64,000 bases of DNA from positions 1,116,001-1,180,000 of the forward strand of contig JARKIF010000001.1 of the NCBI GenBank assembly GCA_029378245.1, given 5' to 3'. The notes beneath the pieces were generated by a model, which saw only the letters and a list, made by a program, of their open reading frames with translations, was not told the origin of the DNA and ran no database searches. A program made the translations under genes and the position numbers. This document shows, piece by piece, positions 20,270 through 31,364 of this stretch (positions are counted from its first letter, which is position 1; each line of letters begins with the position of its first letter). This stretch comes from Roridomyces roridus (taxonomy: Eukaryota; Basidiomycota; Agaricomycetes; Agaricales; Mycenaceae).

Positions 20270-20821
20270 TACGATGTTGGTTTAGATGTGAGGCTCAAGT
20301 TGTGGCGGCTGATTCGCGGTGCTCGACGCGCGAAGCGACAAAAAGTTGGAGGAAGACAAGGTCGTTTTGATGCGGGTACAGCTCTCATGATGGCATTGAG
20401 ATTGAGAAAAACGTGTATAGAATTCGTCGTGGAAAGATACAGGAGCAGAGAATGGGATTACCGAGGTATATCTACACCACCACCGACGCGACCATACCCA
20501 AAAGAAACCAAAACCAAACCAAAAAGATCCCGACAACAAAACACCTCCTCGATCGCGATGCGTCCATCCCCGAGGTCCGTGTTGTAGAGATGTTGTCGGA
20601 AAGAAGAATGAAAGCCAGTGTCAAAGGCGGGTCGATGCTGGGGCGCCAGAGTGTCGGGGAGAGGGTGGGACCTCGGGCAAGAGAAGCAGCTCAAGCCGTC
20701 GTCCGGTCTCCGGACCAATGACTAGACATCTTCGCCAACGACAACTGGCTGCGACCAGTCGGGAAGAGAATAAGAAGAGGGTCGAAAGAGAATTGGTGGT
20801 GGTGGCGATAGATCTACGTTT

Positions 20822-22087
20822 TCATGGCAACTTTTTCTTCTTGTTGCGCTTATAGCGCTCCTTGGTTCGGCGTACGCGATGGACGGGAGGTGGGAAGATG
20901 GACCGTAACATGAACCAGACACCAGGTATCTGTGAGATGGTGAGTGGAAGAGACGAGCTGTAAGGTGAATGAACGTACGTTGCGGGCCAGGAGATCGACA
21001 ATAATCCCATTGAGGAAGAGACCATGGAAGATGTCGCCGAAAGGAACGTCGAATGGCAGCGCAATCACCCTACAGAGACTGATCAGAAGAGGACAGAACG
21101 GGAGAGTAAAGCACGCACCGTCGGTAGTGCAGGAGGAACGGCATCCAAGACCTTGTTGCACCATGACTGGCTTGCGGTTTGACGGAGTATGCCTTAAGGC
21201 GCTGCCGCTTGAAGAGTTTCTTTTTGCGAGTGTAGGGGGCGGGCGTAGGAGAGATATTTCGACGCGGGCGGTGAAGGCTGGGGCTGAAGAAACGATGCCA
21301 GGGACTTGTCGAACGCGAAGGCATGGGCGACATCGACGAAGGGAACGCCACGACAGTCAAGAGCTTGAGAACTAGTTAGATGATGGAACAAGCAGTAGGA
21401 TGACACGTACGACGAGGAGGAGAGGACCTTGAAACATGTAGGACAGTACTTGACGGAATCTGCGTTTGCGTCTGCAAAGAATGAGAACAGATCCATAGCG
21501 CGGAGGATTAGACACACCTTGCAAAGACAATCTTTGCCGGTAGACAATGCAGAACCGCCACCAGAAACCCGGGCTCGCCCGAATTGGAGAGCGTCGAGAG
21601 CGAGCATCCCACTCAGAACGAGCAGCGAGATGGCGAGCTTGGTCCAAGCGACGCCCGTCTTGTGCCTGAGTAGCCGCGCGAGTGCCAAGGTGGCGGTGAA
21701 GACGCCCTCGACTTCATCCAGGCTGGGTAAGTCGAAACCAGCAATGTTGGGGCCGGCGAGGTGGCTACCGGCGAGCTCGAGGGTGGCAGGCGCGGTATGA
21801 ACGAGTTGGGCGCTGGCGAGGTCGAAGCTGACCGAAGGGAGGACTTGGATCTGGGCGAGGACAGGAACGACGTCGAGAGGGCCCTGGGCGAGTACGAGGG
21901 AGCCATTGGCGAAGGCGTTGGCGGGGGTGAATGGCAACACCTCGAGCTCGTACTCGTCCCACCAGCAGACGGGGTGCCGAGGGAACACAGGCACGACTTC
22001 CGCGGGCTGGAGGGTTCTCGGGGTGTGACGGAGGAGAGGAGGGAGAAGGCGGAGAAGGCGAGGAGGGAGAGCTTTGCGGAAGAACAT
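20822..22087 (-). CDS. Predicted multi-pass ER membrane protein, copy 2
   Basis: Same family as 2688-3984. From ATG 22087 the frame reads MFFRKALPPRLLRLLPPLL, whereas the shifted frame still encodes the ancestral LLAFSAFSLLSSV. Two compensating indels have therefore replaced the hydrophobic signal segment, and the start TATA-like element reads TACAAAAT. The conserved body follows (PVCWWDEYELEVLPF, NIAGFDLPSLDEVEGVF, LPFDVPFGDIFHGLFLNG). The C-terminus is FPPPVHRVRRTKERYKRN then KKKKLP, ending at 20822 with an intact KKXX-type dilysine signal. The third exon region after LALDALQFG is rearranged relative to copy 1, so full function is uncertain. Confidence 0.5.
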
Positions 22088-22833
22088 GGTCGTTGTGTAT
22101 AAGATGAGGAAAACACTCTCAAACGAATGGGCTCCATTTTGTACCAAACAGCCGCGTTCCGTCACAGGCAGCGCGTCTTCAACAAACGCGATCGGGGAAT
22201 GGAGAGTCCCTTTTCGGAAATTTTCGCGCCTGGACCTTGCCTGCCGGAAACGTCTTGCATGGATTCTGGCCTTCCTGTAAGTAATTTTGGTGCCATTTCT
22301 TGCGCGAGTCCTTCATTCGACACGAAAGAGGCCAAGAGGCCGAGTGGGATCAAAAATCGATTCAAGAGGGCGATATACGTTGACCAGTGACCACGTTCAT
22401 CGGGAGAACAGAAGGTATGAGTCGGTGCTTCGGGTGCTGGAGTCCTCTGCAGTGAATCTGCAGTTGATCTGCCGTGCAATGGAGGACAGAAGCAAGAGTA
22501 TAGCGCGAAGTCGCCGCGACTGATCCGAGATTTCCGACTTCTCTTTTCTCATCTCATGTTGTATCCTTCCCTCGTTGGTAAGATGCGAGTCTCGATCCGA
22601 CCCGTTAAACCAGCTAGCGCTCCTGCTGTTCCAAACTGTACTTCTATCGCTTGAATGAATAGAACTCCCTCCAAGTGCGCCAAACGCGACTCTGTCCGAA
22701 GCAAACAAATCAGATTCGGCGGCTGGGGAATGACTTCGTGGCTGCATGTCCAGGTACCGATACTTACAAGAGTACTAACTACAGAACGATCTCTACACTA
22801 CCCCAGACCGGAGAGTACCTGCTGAGTGGGCTT

Positions 22834-22852
22834 CAGTAATGAATTATTACTG
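22834..22852. repeat. Near-palindrome CAGTAAT...ATTACTG, unit 2
   Basis: Counterpart of 4837-4855, with the same 7-bp arms and the same GAGTGGGTTAGGG continuation. Confidence 0.55.
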
Positions 22853-23014
22853 AGTGGGTTAGGGCAAGAGAAAGCTCGAGTGGTTGGTAAAACACGTCGT
22901 GCAACGATGGGGCCACCTCCCAAAGTGCCGTACGTGCGGATAAGGAAGGGTATGGGGCGACGGACGTCGGTGAGTAGTTTTTTTTCCTTCTCTTTTGTTT
23001 TTTAAATCAATACC

Positions 23015-23418
23015 CCAGGACGAAGCAGCAGGTGCACGCTGATGATTCGGGAGTGTTCAAAGACACATGCCAAGAAGGCAAAGCCCTAAGTCACACACTC
23101 GTCTGCAGAGGGCCGCCGTGTGGCGCCCTCGCCGAGCGGTCCTTTCAAAGGAACGTGCTGCACTGCGCCAGTCCGGGGTAGAATGTAAGAGGTAAAAGCC
23201 GAAGAGGGAGCGCGCGCATGGAATACATTGCCCGTTAGGCAGTGGCCCCACAACACTTTACCTATAGAAGTTATACGCAGAGGACCATCGACATGCGCGC
23301 GCTGGGGCACCCCCGTCGAGCTGTCCGTCGCCGACCGTTCATGGGTTGGTATGGGCCACTCGAGACTCCCCTCGCTCGCGCCAGAGAGAAAAAGGAGGAT
23401 AATAAAGCTAACCCACCT
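23015..23418 (-). other. Conserved 404-bp block, unit 2 (candidate non-coding RNA)
   Basis: Counterpart of 5021-5424. The GAGGG-x-CGCC...GGCGCCCTC stem is better paired here than in unit 1, while the CCTATA stem has mismatches. Open frames differ from those in units 1 and 3. Confidence 0.3.
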
Positions 23419-23689
23419 TGGTAAGGGCTTGCAGGGCTTGGGCGAGGTTAGGGAGGGTATGGGTCAGCGAGAGGGCATGTGGGTCGGGCTATGAGAAAGG
23501 GGAAGATGGTGGTAGGAGAGGAAGAGGCGTAGTGGGTCCCATCAGCGCTCGTGAGTCTTAAATGGGTCCGCGTTCTTTGGTTGTGTTTATACCCGATCGC
23601 GTCTTGACGCGTCTGGCTTTTTCACGATGTGTTCAGGCTCGGCGGCGTCTGCACCGCTCAAGGCATTTCCGCCTTTGATCCACCGTATG

Positions 23690-24293
23690 ATTGACAGATC
23701 CCGAAGCACCTCTCCGAGTCGCCGACGCGGTAAAGAATAATCTGCGTCGTCTACAACTCGACTATATTGATCTTCTCCAACGTTAGTTGTTTTTTCGTTT
23801 CCTTGCAACTCACTGACTGGAGACATTTAACTTCTCGTCTGAGGCTGTCAACAGCCGCGAAACTCCCGATAGCATGTCACTTCCGAGCATCTATCTACAG
23901 TCTGCAGCGAGCAAGACGGTGGTGAATAGGTAAGTTGAATCTTGAGGCACAATTCCGAGTCCTGAACGACCCGTAGAGTAGAGGAAATCGTGGCATCAGT
24001 ATGGCACAGGTGGCCATCGCCTGGATCTTGAGCAAAGAAGGTCAGTTGTATATTAGCTTCCTGCACATAACACCTGAGAATTGACTCGAAAGTGTCTCTG
24101 CGCCCCTCGTTGGCACCACCTCGCTCAAGAAACTCGCAGATCTCATTGGTGAGGATAAATTCTCGTTGCGCCGAGACTTTGGCCAACTGATTCAGAGGCG
24201 ATCATGGCTGCAATTCGCATCAAGCTCAGCGAGGAGGAGACCGAGTGCTTGGAGGAGGCCTATGAGCCGAGGGATATCTTGGGACATCGGTAA
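23690..24293 (+). pseudogene. Aldo-keto reductase fragment with internal deletion
   Basis: Pieces of the same reductase family as 24785-26395 are present: RKHL...VKNNLRRLQLDYIDLLQR (with a 1-nt shift), then directly LPSIYLQSAASKTVVNR, GISMAQVAIAWILSKEG, VSAPLVGTTSLKKLADLI and the end ETECLEEAYEPRDILGHR before TAA at 24293. The N-terminal third and the segment holding CHRFD through REASD are absent, so the catalytic Asp, Tyr, Lys and His are all missing. It is more diverged than the two longer copies. Confidence 0.7.
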
Positions 24294-24784
24294 TAGGAAA
24301 GAGGTGTTTACTAGGATAATTGTGTACATGTATTGTGGCACCCCTCGATTTTCCCGCCCAACACGGAATACTTATGCAACTCGTTCACTTGGAATTGACT
24401 CTTCCCTCTCGGTTACGAAGATGTCTGCCGGTGCCGCTATGCTGAGTGAGCATGAGAATTCTTGTAAGTAGCAGAATGGGACGGTACTCGAGACCTTTGG
24501 TGCTCCGATGTTCACCCCATCCTTCCACCCTCGAGTCTGCGGCTACCCTTTCTTCGTCCAAATCAAGCGCCAAGGACAAGGAATCCATGCACTTTTGTGC
24601 ATCTGGTTCCGAACGCTCAACACCGGCCGAATTCGAACATGAATCATCGTCTCACTCACCTTTGCTTAGTCTTCGGCAGGATTGTCTCGCTGCCGATGTG
24701 GACACGCATTCGTTCGGCAGGGTGAGGCTGCAGACCGTTAAAAGGGCCCAAAAAATGGCAAATAGGCAGTGAACTCTCCACACC

Positions 24785-26395
24785 ATGTCTTCAACCACCG
24801 TTACCCGCAAAATGGAATACGGTTTGCGCCAAATTCTTGTCGTCTTGGACTCATGAATGACCTTCTCCAGTCCGTCTCGGCAAGTCGGGTCTCAAAATCT
24901 CCAAGATAATCCTCGGTTGCATGTCCTACGGACATCCGGAATGGGCAGGCAACTGGGTCCTACCGGAAGAAGAGGCGTCAAAGCATATCAAAGCCGCGTA
25001 AGTTGCCCTTGAAGCGTCTGCGGAATCATCTCTCAACTCAATTCAGCTACGATGCCGGAGTCAACGCTTTCGACACTGCAAACGTGTATTCCAATGGATT
25101 GTCCGAGGAAATCTTGGGACGTGCGATCAAGGAGCATAACTTGCCCCGGGACGAGATTGTCGTCATGACCAAAGTGTTCTTCGCGTTGGCGCGGGAGCCA
25201 GCGGGCGAACTATTCCTCAGAAACGATCTTGACCAGGCGGGTTATGTTAATCAGCACGGGCTCAGTCGCAAGGTCTTTTTTGTCGACTTTACGGGTGTGA
25301 GCTCGGGGACTAATATCACTAAAAGCACATATTCGACTCTGTCAAGCTTAGCCTCCAGCGCCTCCAACTCGACTACATTGATCTCCTTCAGTGTCAGATT
25401 GAGTCTTCCCTGCTTCTATGCTCGACTAATACTCTTTCTAGGTCATCGTTTCGACCCCGACACGCCAATCGAGGAGACTGTACGTCTATTACATTTCCCC
25501 TCAGCTTGGCTGACTCTGAGTATAGATGCATGCCCTCCATGATGTAGTGAAAGCTGGCTATGTTCGGTACATCGGCTTCTCATCTTGTTATGCCTGGCAG
25601 TTCCATGCAATGCAAAGTACTTGTCCTGCCATATTTCGGGCGCAAGTTTTAACAACCAATTCGCACAGACTACGCAATTGCGAACAACTTGACTCCCTTT
25701 ATCTCCATGCAGAACCATTACAATCTTCTGTACCGCGAAGAAGAGCGGGAGATGTTCCCAACATTGAAGGTAAGCACCGAGCACTATGACTCGGACGACC
25801 CACTGATCATATCCTTGCTATAGTATCTCGGTGTCGGGGCTATCCCATGGTCTCCTCTTGCCCGCGGCGCTCTTACTCGTCCTCTCGCCAGGCAGAACCT
25901 GAAAGAAACCAATCGTGAAGCTTCTGATTTGTAAGCTACGGTGCTTCTCAAATTCATCCCGAAACTTACACCTATGCAGTATGCTTCCGAGCGTATACCT
26001 CCAGTCTGCTGCGAACCAGGCAATCGTCAACAGGCAAGTCATCTCACTACCTCAGGCACAATTCTTGACTGATCAACTGCAGAGTCGAGGAGACTGCGAA
26101 GAAACACGGTGTCAGCATGGCCCAAGTATCGGTCGCCTGGATGCTGAGCAAAGAGGGTGGGTACAGCTCCCTTGACGTCTCTTTCGCAACTCACAAAGTT
26201 CAAGGCGTCTCCGCTCCAGTCGTCGGTACCACCTCGCTCGCCAACCTAGCAGACACCATCGGTGAGTCTGAGCCAGTCCTCATATATGCCCAGGGCTAAT
26301 GCACTGCTGTAGCTGGAGTCCACCTCAAGCTGACGGAGGAGGAAATCAAATACTTGGAGGAACCGTACCAGCCTCTTGCCGTCCTCGGACATTAA
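24785..26395 (+). CDS. Aldo-keto reductase
   Basis: NAD(P)H-dependent oxidoreductase with a TIM-barrel fold. The start is ATG 24785 (MSSTTVTRKMEY) and the stop TAA 26395 (LAVLGH). Exons join as VRLGKSGLKISKIILG, YDAGVNAFDTANVYSNG, MTKVFFALAREPAG, HIFDSVKLSLQRLQLDYIDL, QCHRFDPDTPIEE, YVRYIGFSSCYAW and so on. The catalytic tetrad Asp/Tyr (FDTANVY), Lys (MTKVFF) and His (QCHRFD) is complete, and the late NADP-binding region (VVGTTSLANLAD) is present. About ten introns of 45-60 bp are needed. It resembles fungal versiconal-acetate-reductase/aryl-alcohol-dehydrogenase-like AKRs; the substrate is unknown. It stands between membrane-protein units 2 and 3. Confidence 0.85.
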
Positions 26396-26559
26396 GGACC
26401 ATGTACCTCGGGTTAACCAAACAACACTCGTACTTAGTCCTTTTCAATTTAGAGCTAAGTGAGAGTTGGTGACCGGAGCATCCCTTGTCCCCCACAAGGT
26501 GCATGAAATCTCTATCCCTTACATACATGACATGCGATTCGGGCCATACCCACTTGCTC

Positions 26560-26833
26560 TCATCAAAAGAGGGAAGTATAGTGACATTTTCTTCAAGGAG
26601 GATGGTATGTATTATTAACCTCTGATTCTTCCTTGGCTCACATTTTGTTCCTAGGCTCCCAGCTTTATTCGAATGAAGAGAAGGCGCCGTTAGCTGAGAT
26701 CCTCAAGAAATATTACAAGGGCCCGGATCTTGAAGGGCTGACGCAGTTCCTCGAGATGGTTTTTCGTTTGGATCCTGAGGAGCGACCAACGTTGCGGAAC
26801 CTCTCTGAGCACCCTTGGCTTTCAACTACGTGA
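26560..26833 (+). pseudogene. C-terminal fragment of an SRPK-like protein kinase
   Basis: Two exons joined by a short intron give RGKYSDIFFKEDG, then SQLYSNEEKAPLAEILKKYY and FRLDPEERPTLRNLSEHPWL before TGA at 26833. The last string matches kinase subdomain XI with its invariant Arg, and the spacing fits fungal SRPK-like kinases. The catalytic lobes (P-loop, HRD, DFG) are not found upstream, where the aldo-keto reductase ends, so this is a truncated copy carried with the duplicated segment. Confidence 0.6.
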
Positions 26834-27467
26834 CACGAAAGGACGTCCACAATTCGATACACTGAGGAGCTACGCAACAGACTTGCGAAAGTCATCGAGA
26901 CTCAACACAATCGATAAATTCGCGCTGCAAAAGCCGGGAGTGTGCATCGCGGTCATGTGACAGACAAGTCGGGTCGCGTTGTCTCGATACCAGGGATAGC
27001 ACTCTTGTCTAGTACTGCCAAATCAAGCACAAGGAAGGTAACATTGAGAGACAGATAGTTATTCAGGAGAAAATACAGGAAAGTTGGGACAAGAGCCCGG
27101 GTACTTATATCCACACCACCACCGACACCACCACACCCAAAAGGAACCAAAACCAAAGAGATCGCGACAACAAAACACCTCCCGATCGCGATACGTCCAT
27201 CCCCGGGGTCCGTGTTCTAAAAGCGCTGTCGGAAGAAAGAATAAAAAAAAATCGAAGAAGGCCAGTGTCGAAGCCGGGTCGATGCTGGGGCGCCAGAGTG
27301 TCGGTGAGAGGGTGGGACCTCGGGCAAGAGAAGTAGCTCAAGCCGTCGTCCAGTCTCCGGACCAATGACTAGACATCTTCGCCAACGACAACTGGGTGCG
27401 ACGAGTCGGGAAGAGAAGGGAAGATAGTTGAAGGAGAAGTGGTGGTGGTGGTGGTGAGATTCGTCTT

Positions 27468-28716
27468 CACGGCAGCTTCTTCTTCTTGCTGCACTTATAG
27501 CGCTCCTTGGTTCGACTTACGCGATAAACTGGCGGCGGAAAGAGGAAACGCAAGATAAGCCAGAGTCGGGTACCTATTAGATCATGAGTAACGAGACGAG
27601 GTGTAAGGGGAATGAACCTACATTGCGGGTCATGAGATCGACAATGGTCCCATTGAGGAAGAGAGCATAGATGATGTCGCGGAAAGGAACGTCCGGCGGG
27701 AGCACAAGCACCTACAAAGACTGATCAGAAGAGGAGAGGACAGCAGAGGAGAGGACACACCGTCGGAAGTGCGAGGATAAAGGCCTCGAAGAACATCTTG
27801 ACCCATGAACGAGTCGTTGCTTGACGGGCCACTCTTGCCTTGACCCGCTGGTGCTTGAAGCGCTTGATTTTCTTTTTGTGAGTGTGGGGGTAGGCTTAGG
27901 GGAGAGAATCCGGCTGAGTGGATGGGGAAGGGCGATGAGAAACAGGGCCGGGGTGTTGTCCAGGGCGAAGGCATGGACGACATGGAGAAGAGGTATGTCC
28001 AGGAGGGTCGCGATCTGAACTGGTGGGATGACGGAACAAGCAGGTAGGATGACACGTACGACGACGAGGAGAGGACCTTGAAGAATAGAGGACAGTAGTT
28101 GACGGAATCTGTGTTGCGTCTACAAAGAATGAGAACAGATCCTATCCGTGAAGGAACAGACACACCTCTGCAAAGATGACCTTTGCGGGGGTCTGTCCTA
28201 AACCGGCTTGAACGAACACAAACAAAAACCGGGGCTCGCCCAATTGGAGAGCGTCAAAGGCGAGCATCCCACTCAGAATGAGCAACGAGATGGCGAGCTT
28301 GGACCAAACGACGCCGGTCTTGTGCTTGAGGAGCCGCGCGAGGGCCACGGTAGCGGTGAAGATGCCCTCGACCTCATCCAGGCTGGCGAGGTCGAAACCA
28401 GCGATGTTGGGACTGGCTGGGTGGCTGCTGTCTGTACCGGCGAGGTCGAAGCTGACCGAAGGGCGACGGACGACGTGGATCTGGCTGAGGATGGGAACGA
28501 TGTCGAGAGGGCCCTGGGCGAGTACGAGGGAGCCATTGAAAAGAGCGAACGAGGCGTTGGCGTGGGTAAAGGGCAGCACCTCGGGCTCGTACTCGTCCAC
28601 CAGCAGACGGGGTACCGAGGGAACACAGGCACGACTTCCACGGGCTGGAGGGTCTTGGGGGTCTGAACAGAGGAGAGGAGGGAGAAGGCGAGGAAGGAGG
28701 CTTTGCGGAAGAACAT
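27468..28716 (-). pseudogene. ER membrane protein gene, copy 3, frameshifted
   Basis: From ATG 28716 (MFFRKASFLAFSLLSS) the frame matches copy 1 as far as PVCWW, where one C on the plus strand is missing near 28,599 compared with copies 1 and 2. The downstream conserved body (EYEPEVLPF, NIAGFDLASLDEVEGIF, SKLAISLLILSGMLAFDAL) is therefore in another frame. Further exons and the C-terminal KKKKLP before the stop at 27468 are well kept, and the upstream TATA-like box is the best of the three (TATAAAAT). So either inactivation is recent or the missing base is a sequencing error. Confidence 0.6.
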
Positions 28717-29157
28717 GATCGTTGTGTATAAGATGAGGAAAACACACTCAAACGAATGGCCTCCATTTTATACCGAACAACCGCGTTCCGTCACAGGCAG
28801 CGCGTCTTCAACAAACGCGATCGGAGAATGGAGAGTCCCTTTTCGGAAATTTTCAAAGGTCGACCGAATTTCTCTCTGGCTTATCTTCTAAGTTCTTGGG
28901 ACGTTCGTTTCTCGTGATCATTTCTCGTACTGGGCTGGAGCAAGGGTATGGAAATCGTTTTTCCAGCACATTCCTGCCTTCCTGTCAGCTGAGGCATGTC
29001 TTGGCCGTGGATTGAAAGGAAGTTTATGAGCTGGTGTGGTTTCTGAGGCTTCACTCGGCTCGTGCGGGAGGATGGTGGTAGAAGGAGAAAGTAGCTTTGC
29101 CAGTGATCCGAAACTCGGACTTGCTCCTTTCTTCAACAAACAATCTTGCTCTCAACG

Positions 29158-30222
29158 ATGGAGGGCCCTCCTGCTAAACGCCAACGCACGGAAAACGGAG
29201 AGATAGTACGCTCTCCCGAAATCTGGCATTCCGATGGCAGTGTAGTGCTGCACGCTGGCTGCACCCAGTTCTGCGTACATTGGAGCGTCCTCTCGCTTCA
29301 CTCCTCTTTCTTCCGAGACCTTCACGGGCTTCCGCAACCCCCGAATGAGCCCAAGATTGAAGGCTGCCCTGTAATAGAGCTCTCGGACTCGTCGGAAGAC
29401 GTGGAAACCGTTCTCAAAGCACTCTATGACCCGTCCGTTTCCGTTCACCCTCCATACTGCCATTAACAATTTTCTTAGGTTGTTCTTCGCTCAGAAGAAT
29501 CTTCCTCTCTCTGTGATCGCGAGCCACATTCGTCTAGGCCGGAAATACGAATTGACGAATATCCTGTCAAATGTAGTGGAACGTCTCACATATGAAAATC
29601 CCTCGACGTTAGAGGGATACGACCGCCTTATGAGTCCTTCAGGCTATATTCCCAGCAAATTTGAGCCCTACAGAGGCGCTTTCATCGATGTCTTGACTCT
29701 GGCAAGGGAAAACAATTTACTCGGAGTCCTTCCCTGTGCATATTACCGAGTAACTGCATGCTACACTCAGGTCCGCCGCTCGAGTATTATGATTTTCACT
29801 CGTCGGCTGACTTGGGATTTTCCAAGGCCGAACTGTTTGACGGTGTCCAGCGTCCAGACGGCACTCATGCCACTTTGTCGCCCGCTGATTTGCGTTTGTG
29901 TATTTTGGGGCGCCACCAGCTGCTTCAAAGCCAATGGGAAATGGACCACTCGCTTGGGTGGCTGCGGATCGGCGGCTCAGACCGGTGTACGGACGACGAT
30001 TCTTGCGGCAAATCGAGGACACTCTTTTCCCGAGAACTCCTGCTGGAGGGAAAACCCGGAGTGTTTCCCCAGATTACTTGGGTACTGAAGCGTACCAAAG
30101 TATGTGACGCTTGCAAGGAGGATGGTAGAATCAAACTCGTTGAAGGACGTAAGAAGATGTGGGAATCGCTGCCCAGTTTCTTCAGTCTTCCGCCTTGGGC
30201 AGAGTTGAAGAATGATCTATAG
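29158..30222 (+). CDS. BTB/POZ domain protein
   Basis: Start ATG 29158 (MEGPPAKRQRTENGE), stop TAG 30222. The BTB fold is recognisable by SDGSVVLHAGCTQFCVHWSV (its first S belongs to the HSDGS turn), LHSSFFRDL, PVIELSDSSEDVETVLKALY and, after an intron, SVIASHIRLGRKYELTN. The C-terminal half (ELFDGVQRPDGTHATLSP) is conserved among mushroom BTB proteins of unknown target. Near 29,738 a frame change is needed; a 35-nt GT-AG intron (GTGCATAT...CTCAG) restores it and gives LPCPPLEYYDF. BTB proteins usually act as dimerising adaptors, for example for Cul3 ligases. The gene lies inside triplicated unit 3. Confidence 0.75.
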
Positions 30223-30491
30223 ACGTATCTGCATAATTCGAAAGCGCCGTCAAGTTGAAAGCGCCCCAATCAGCTAGCGCTCCCAGTCGAGTTGTATCTC
30301 TTCTCGATTCAATGAATGCCTTGAACTCCCTCCAAGCGCGCCAAACGCGACTCTGTTCGAAAATCAAACAAATCAGATTCGGCGCCAGGAGAATAACTCT
30401 GCGGCTGCCAGGTACCGATACAAGTATTGACTGCTACCGAACGATCTCTACACTACCCCAGACCGGAGGAGAGTACCTGCTGGATGGGCGT

Positions 30492-30510
30492 CAGTAATGA
30501 ATCATTACTG
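30492..30510. repeat. Near-palindrome CAGTAATGA...TCATTACTG, unit 3
   Basis: The best-paired member of the three: 9-bp arms around one central base. Confidence 0.6.
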
Positions 30511-30670
30511 AGTGGGTTAGGGCAAGAGAGAGATTGAGTGGTTGGTAAAAACACGTCGTGCACGATGAGGCCACCTCCCAAAGTGCCGTACGTGCGGATA
30601 GGAAGGGTATGAGGCGACGGACATTGGTGATTATTTTCTTTTTTTCTCTTTTCTCTTTTAAATCAATACC

Positions 30671-31074
30671 CCAGGACGAAGCAGCAGGTGCACGCTGACG
30701 ATTCGGGAGTGTCCAAGACACATGCCGTGAGGCAAAGCCCTAAGTCACACACTCGTCTGCAGAGGGCCGCCGTGTGGCGCCCTCGCCGAGCGGTCCTATC
30801 AAAGGAACGTGCTGCACTGCGCCAGTCCGGGGGGTAGAATGTAAGAGGTAAAAGCAGACGAGGGAGCGCGCGCATGGAATACATTGCCCGTTAGGCAGTG
30901 GCCCCACAACACTTTGCCTATAGAGGTTATAGGCAGAGGACCATCGACATGCGCGCGCTGGGGCACCCCCGTCGAACTGTCCGTCGCCGACCGCTCGTGG
31001 TTTGGTATGGGCCACTCGAGACTCTTCTCGCTCGCGCCAGAGAGAGAAAGGATGATAATAAAGCTAACCCACCT
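30671..31074 (-). other. Conserved 404-bp block, unit 3 (candidate non-coding RNA)
   Basis: Counterpart of 5021-5424. The GCCTATA/TATAGGC stem (30916-30934) is identical to unit 1, and the GAGGG-x-CGCC...GGCGCCCTC stem is identical to unit 2. Confidence 0.3.
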
Positions 31075-31364
31075 CGACGACGAGCTTGGTAAGGGCTTGG
31101 GCGAGGTTAGGGAGGGTAAGGGTCAACAAGAGGGCACGTGGGTCGGGCTATGAGAAAGGGGAAGATGGTGGTTGGAGAGGAAGAGGCGTGGTGGGTCCTA
31201 TCAGCGCTCGTGAGTCTTAAATGGGTCCGCGTTATGTGGTTGTATTTGTACTCGATCGCGTCTTGATGGATGGACTCGAAGAATTGAGGATGAGGACGAA
31301 AGTCCAATGTAAACATGACAAGACGAAAGCAAGAACCACAACAAAATGCAAATGTACACTTAGA

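Larger units (their letters stand above)
20436..23608 (+). repeat. Triplicated segment, unit 2
   Basis: Second copy of the unit, lacking the first roughly 200 bp seen in units 1 and 3; its left edge lies about 170 bp from the eIF3j start. Its content is colinear with unit 1: membrane-protein gene, upstream region, near-palindrome at 22834-22852 and the 404-bp block at 23015-23418. Confidence 0.75.
26950..31269 (+). repeat. Triplicated segment, unit 3 (interrupted)
   Basis: Third copy of the unit, starting at GGTCATGTGACAGACA like unit 1. Colinear homology breaks near 28,860 (GGAAATTTTC) and resumes near 30,270 (CAGCTAGCGCTCCC). The 1.4 kb between them hold a BTB gene and replace about 0.45 kb present in unit 1. 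The near-palindrome lies at 30492-30510 and the 404-bp block at 30671-31074. Confidence 0.75.
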
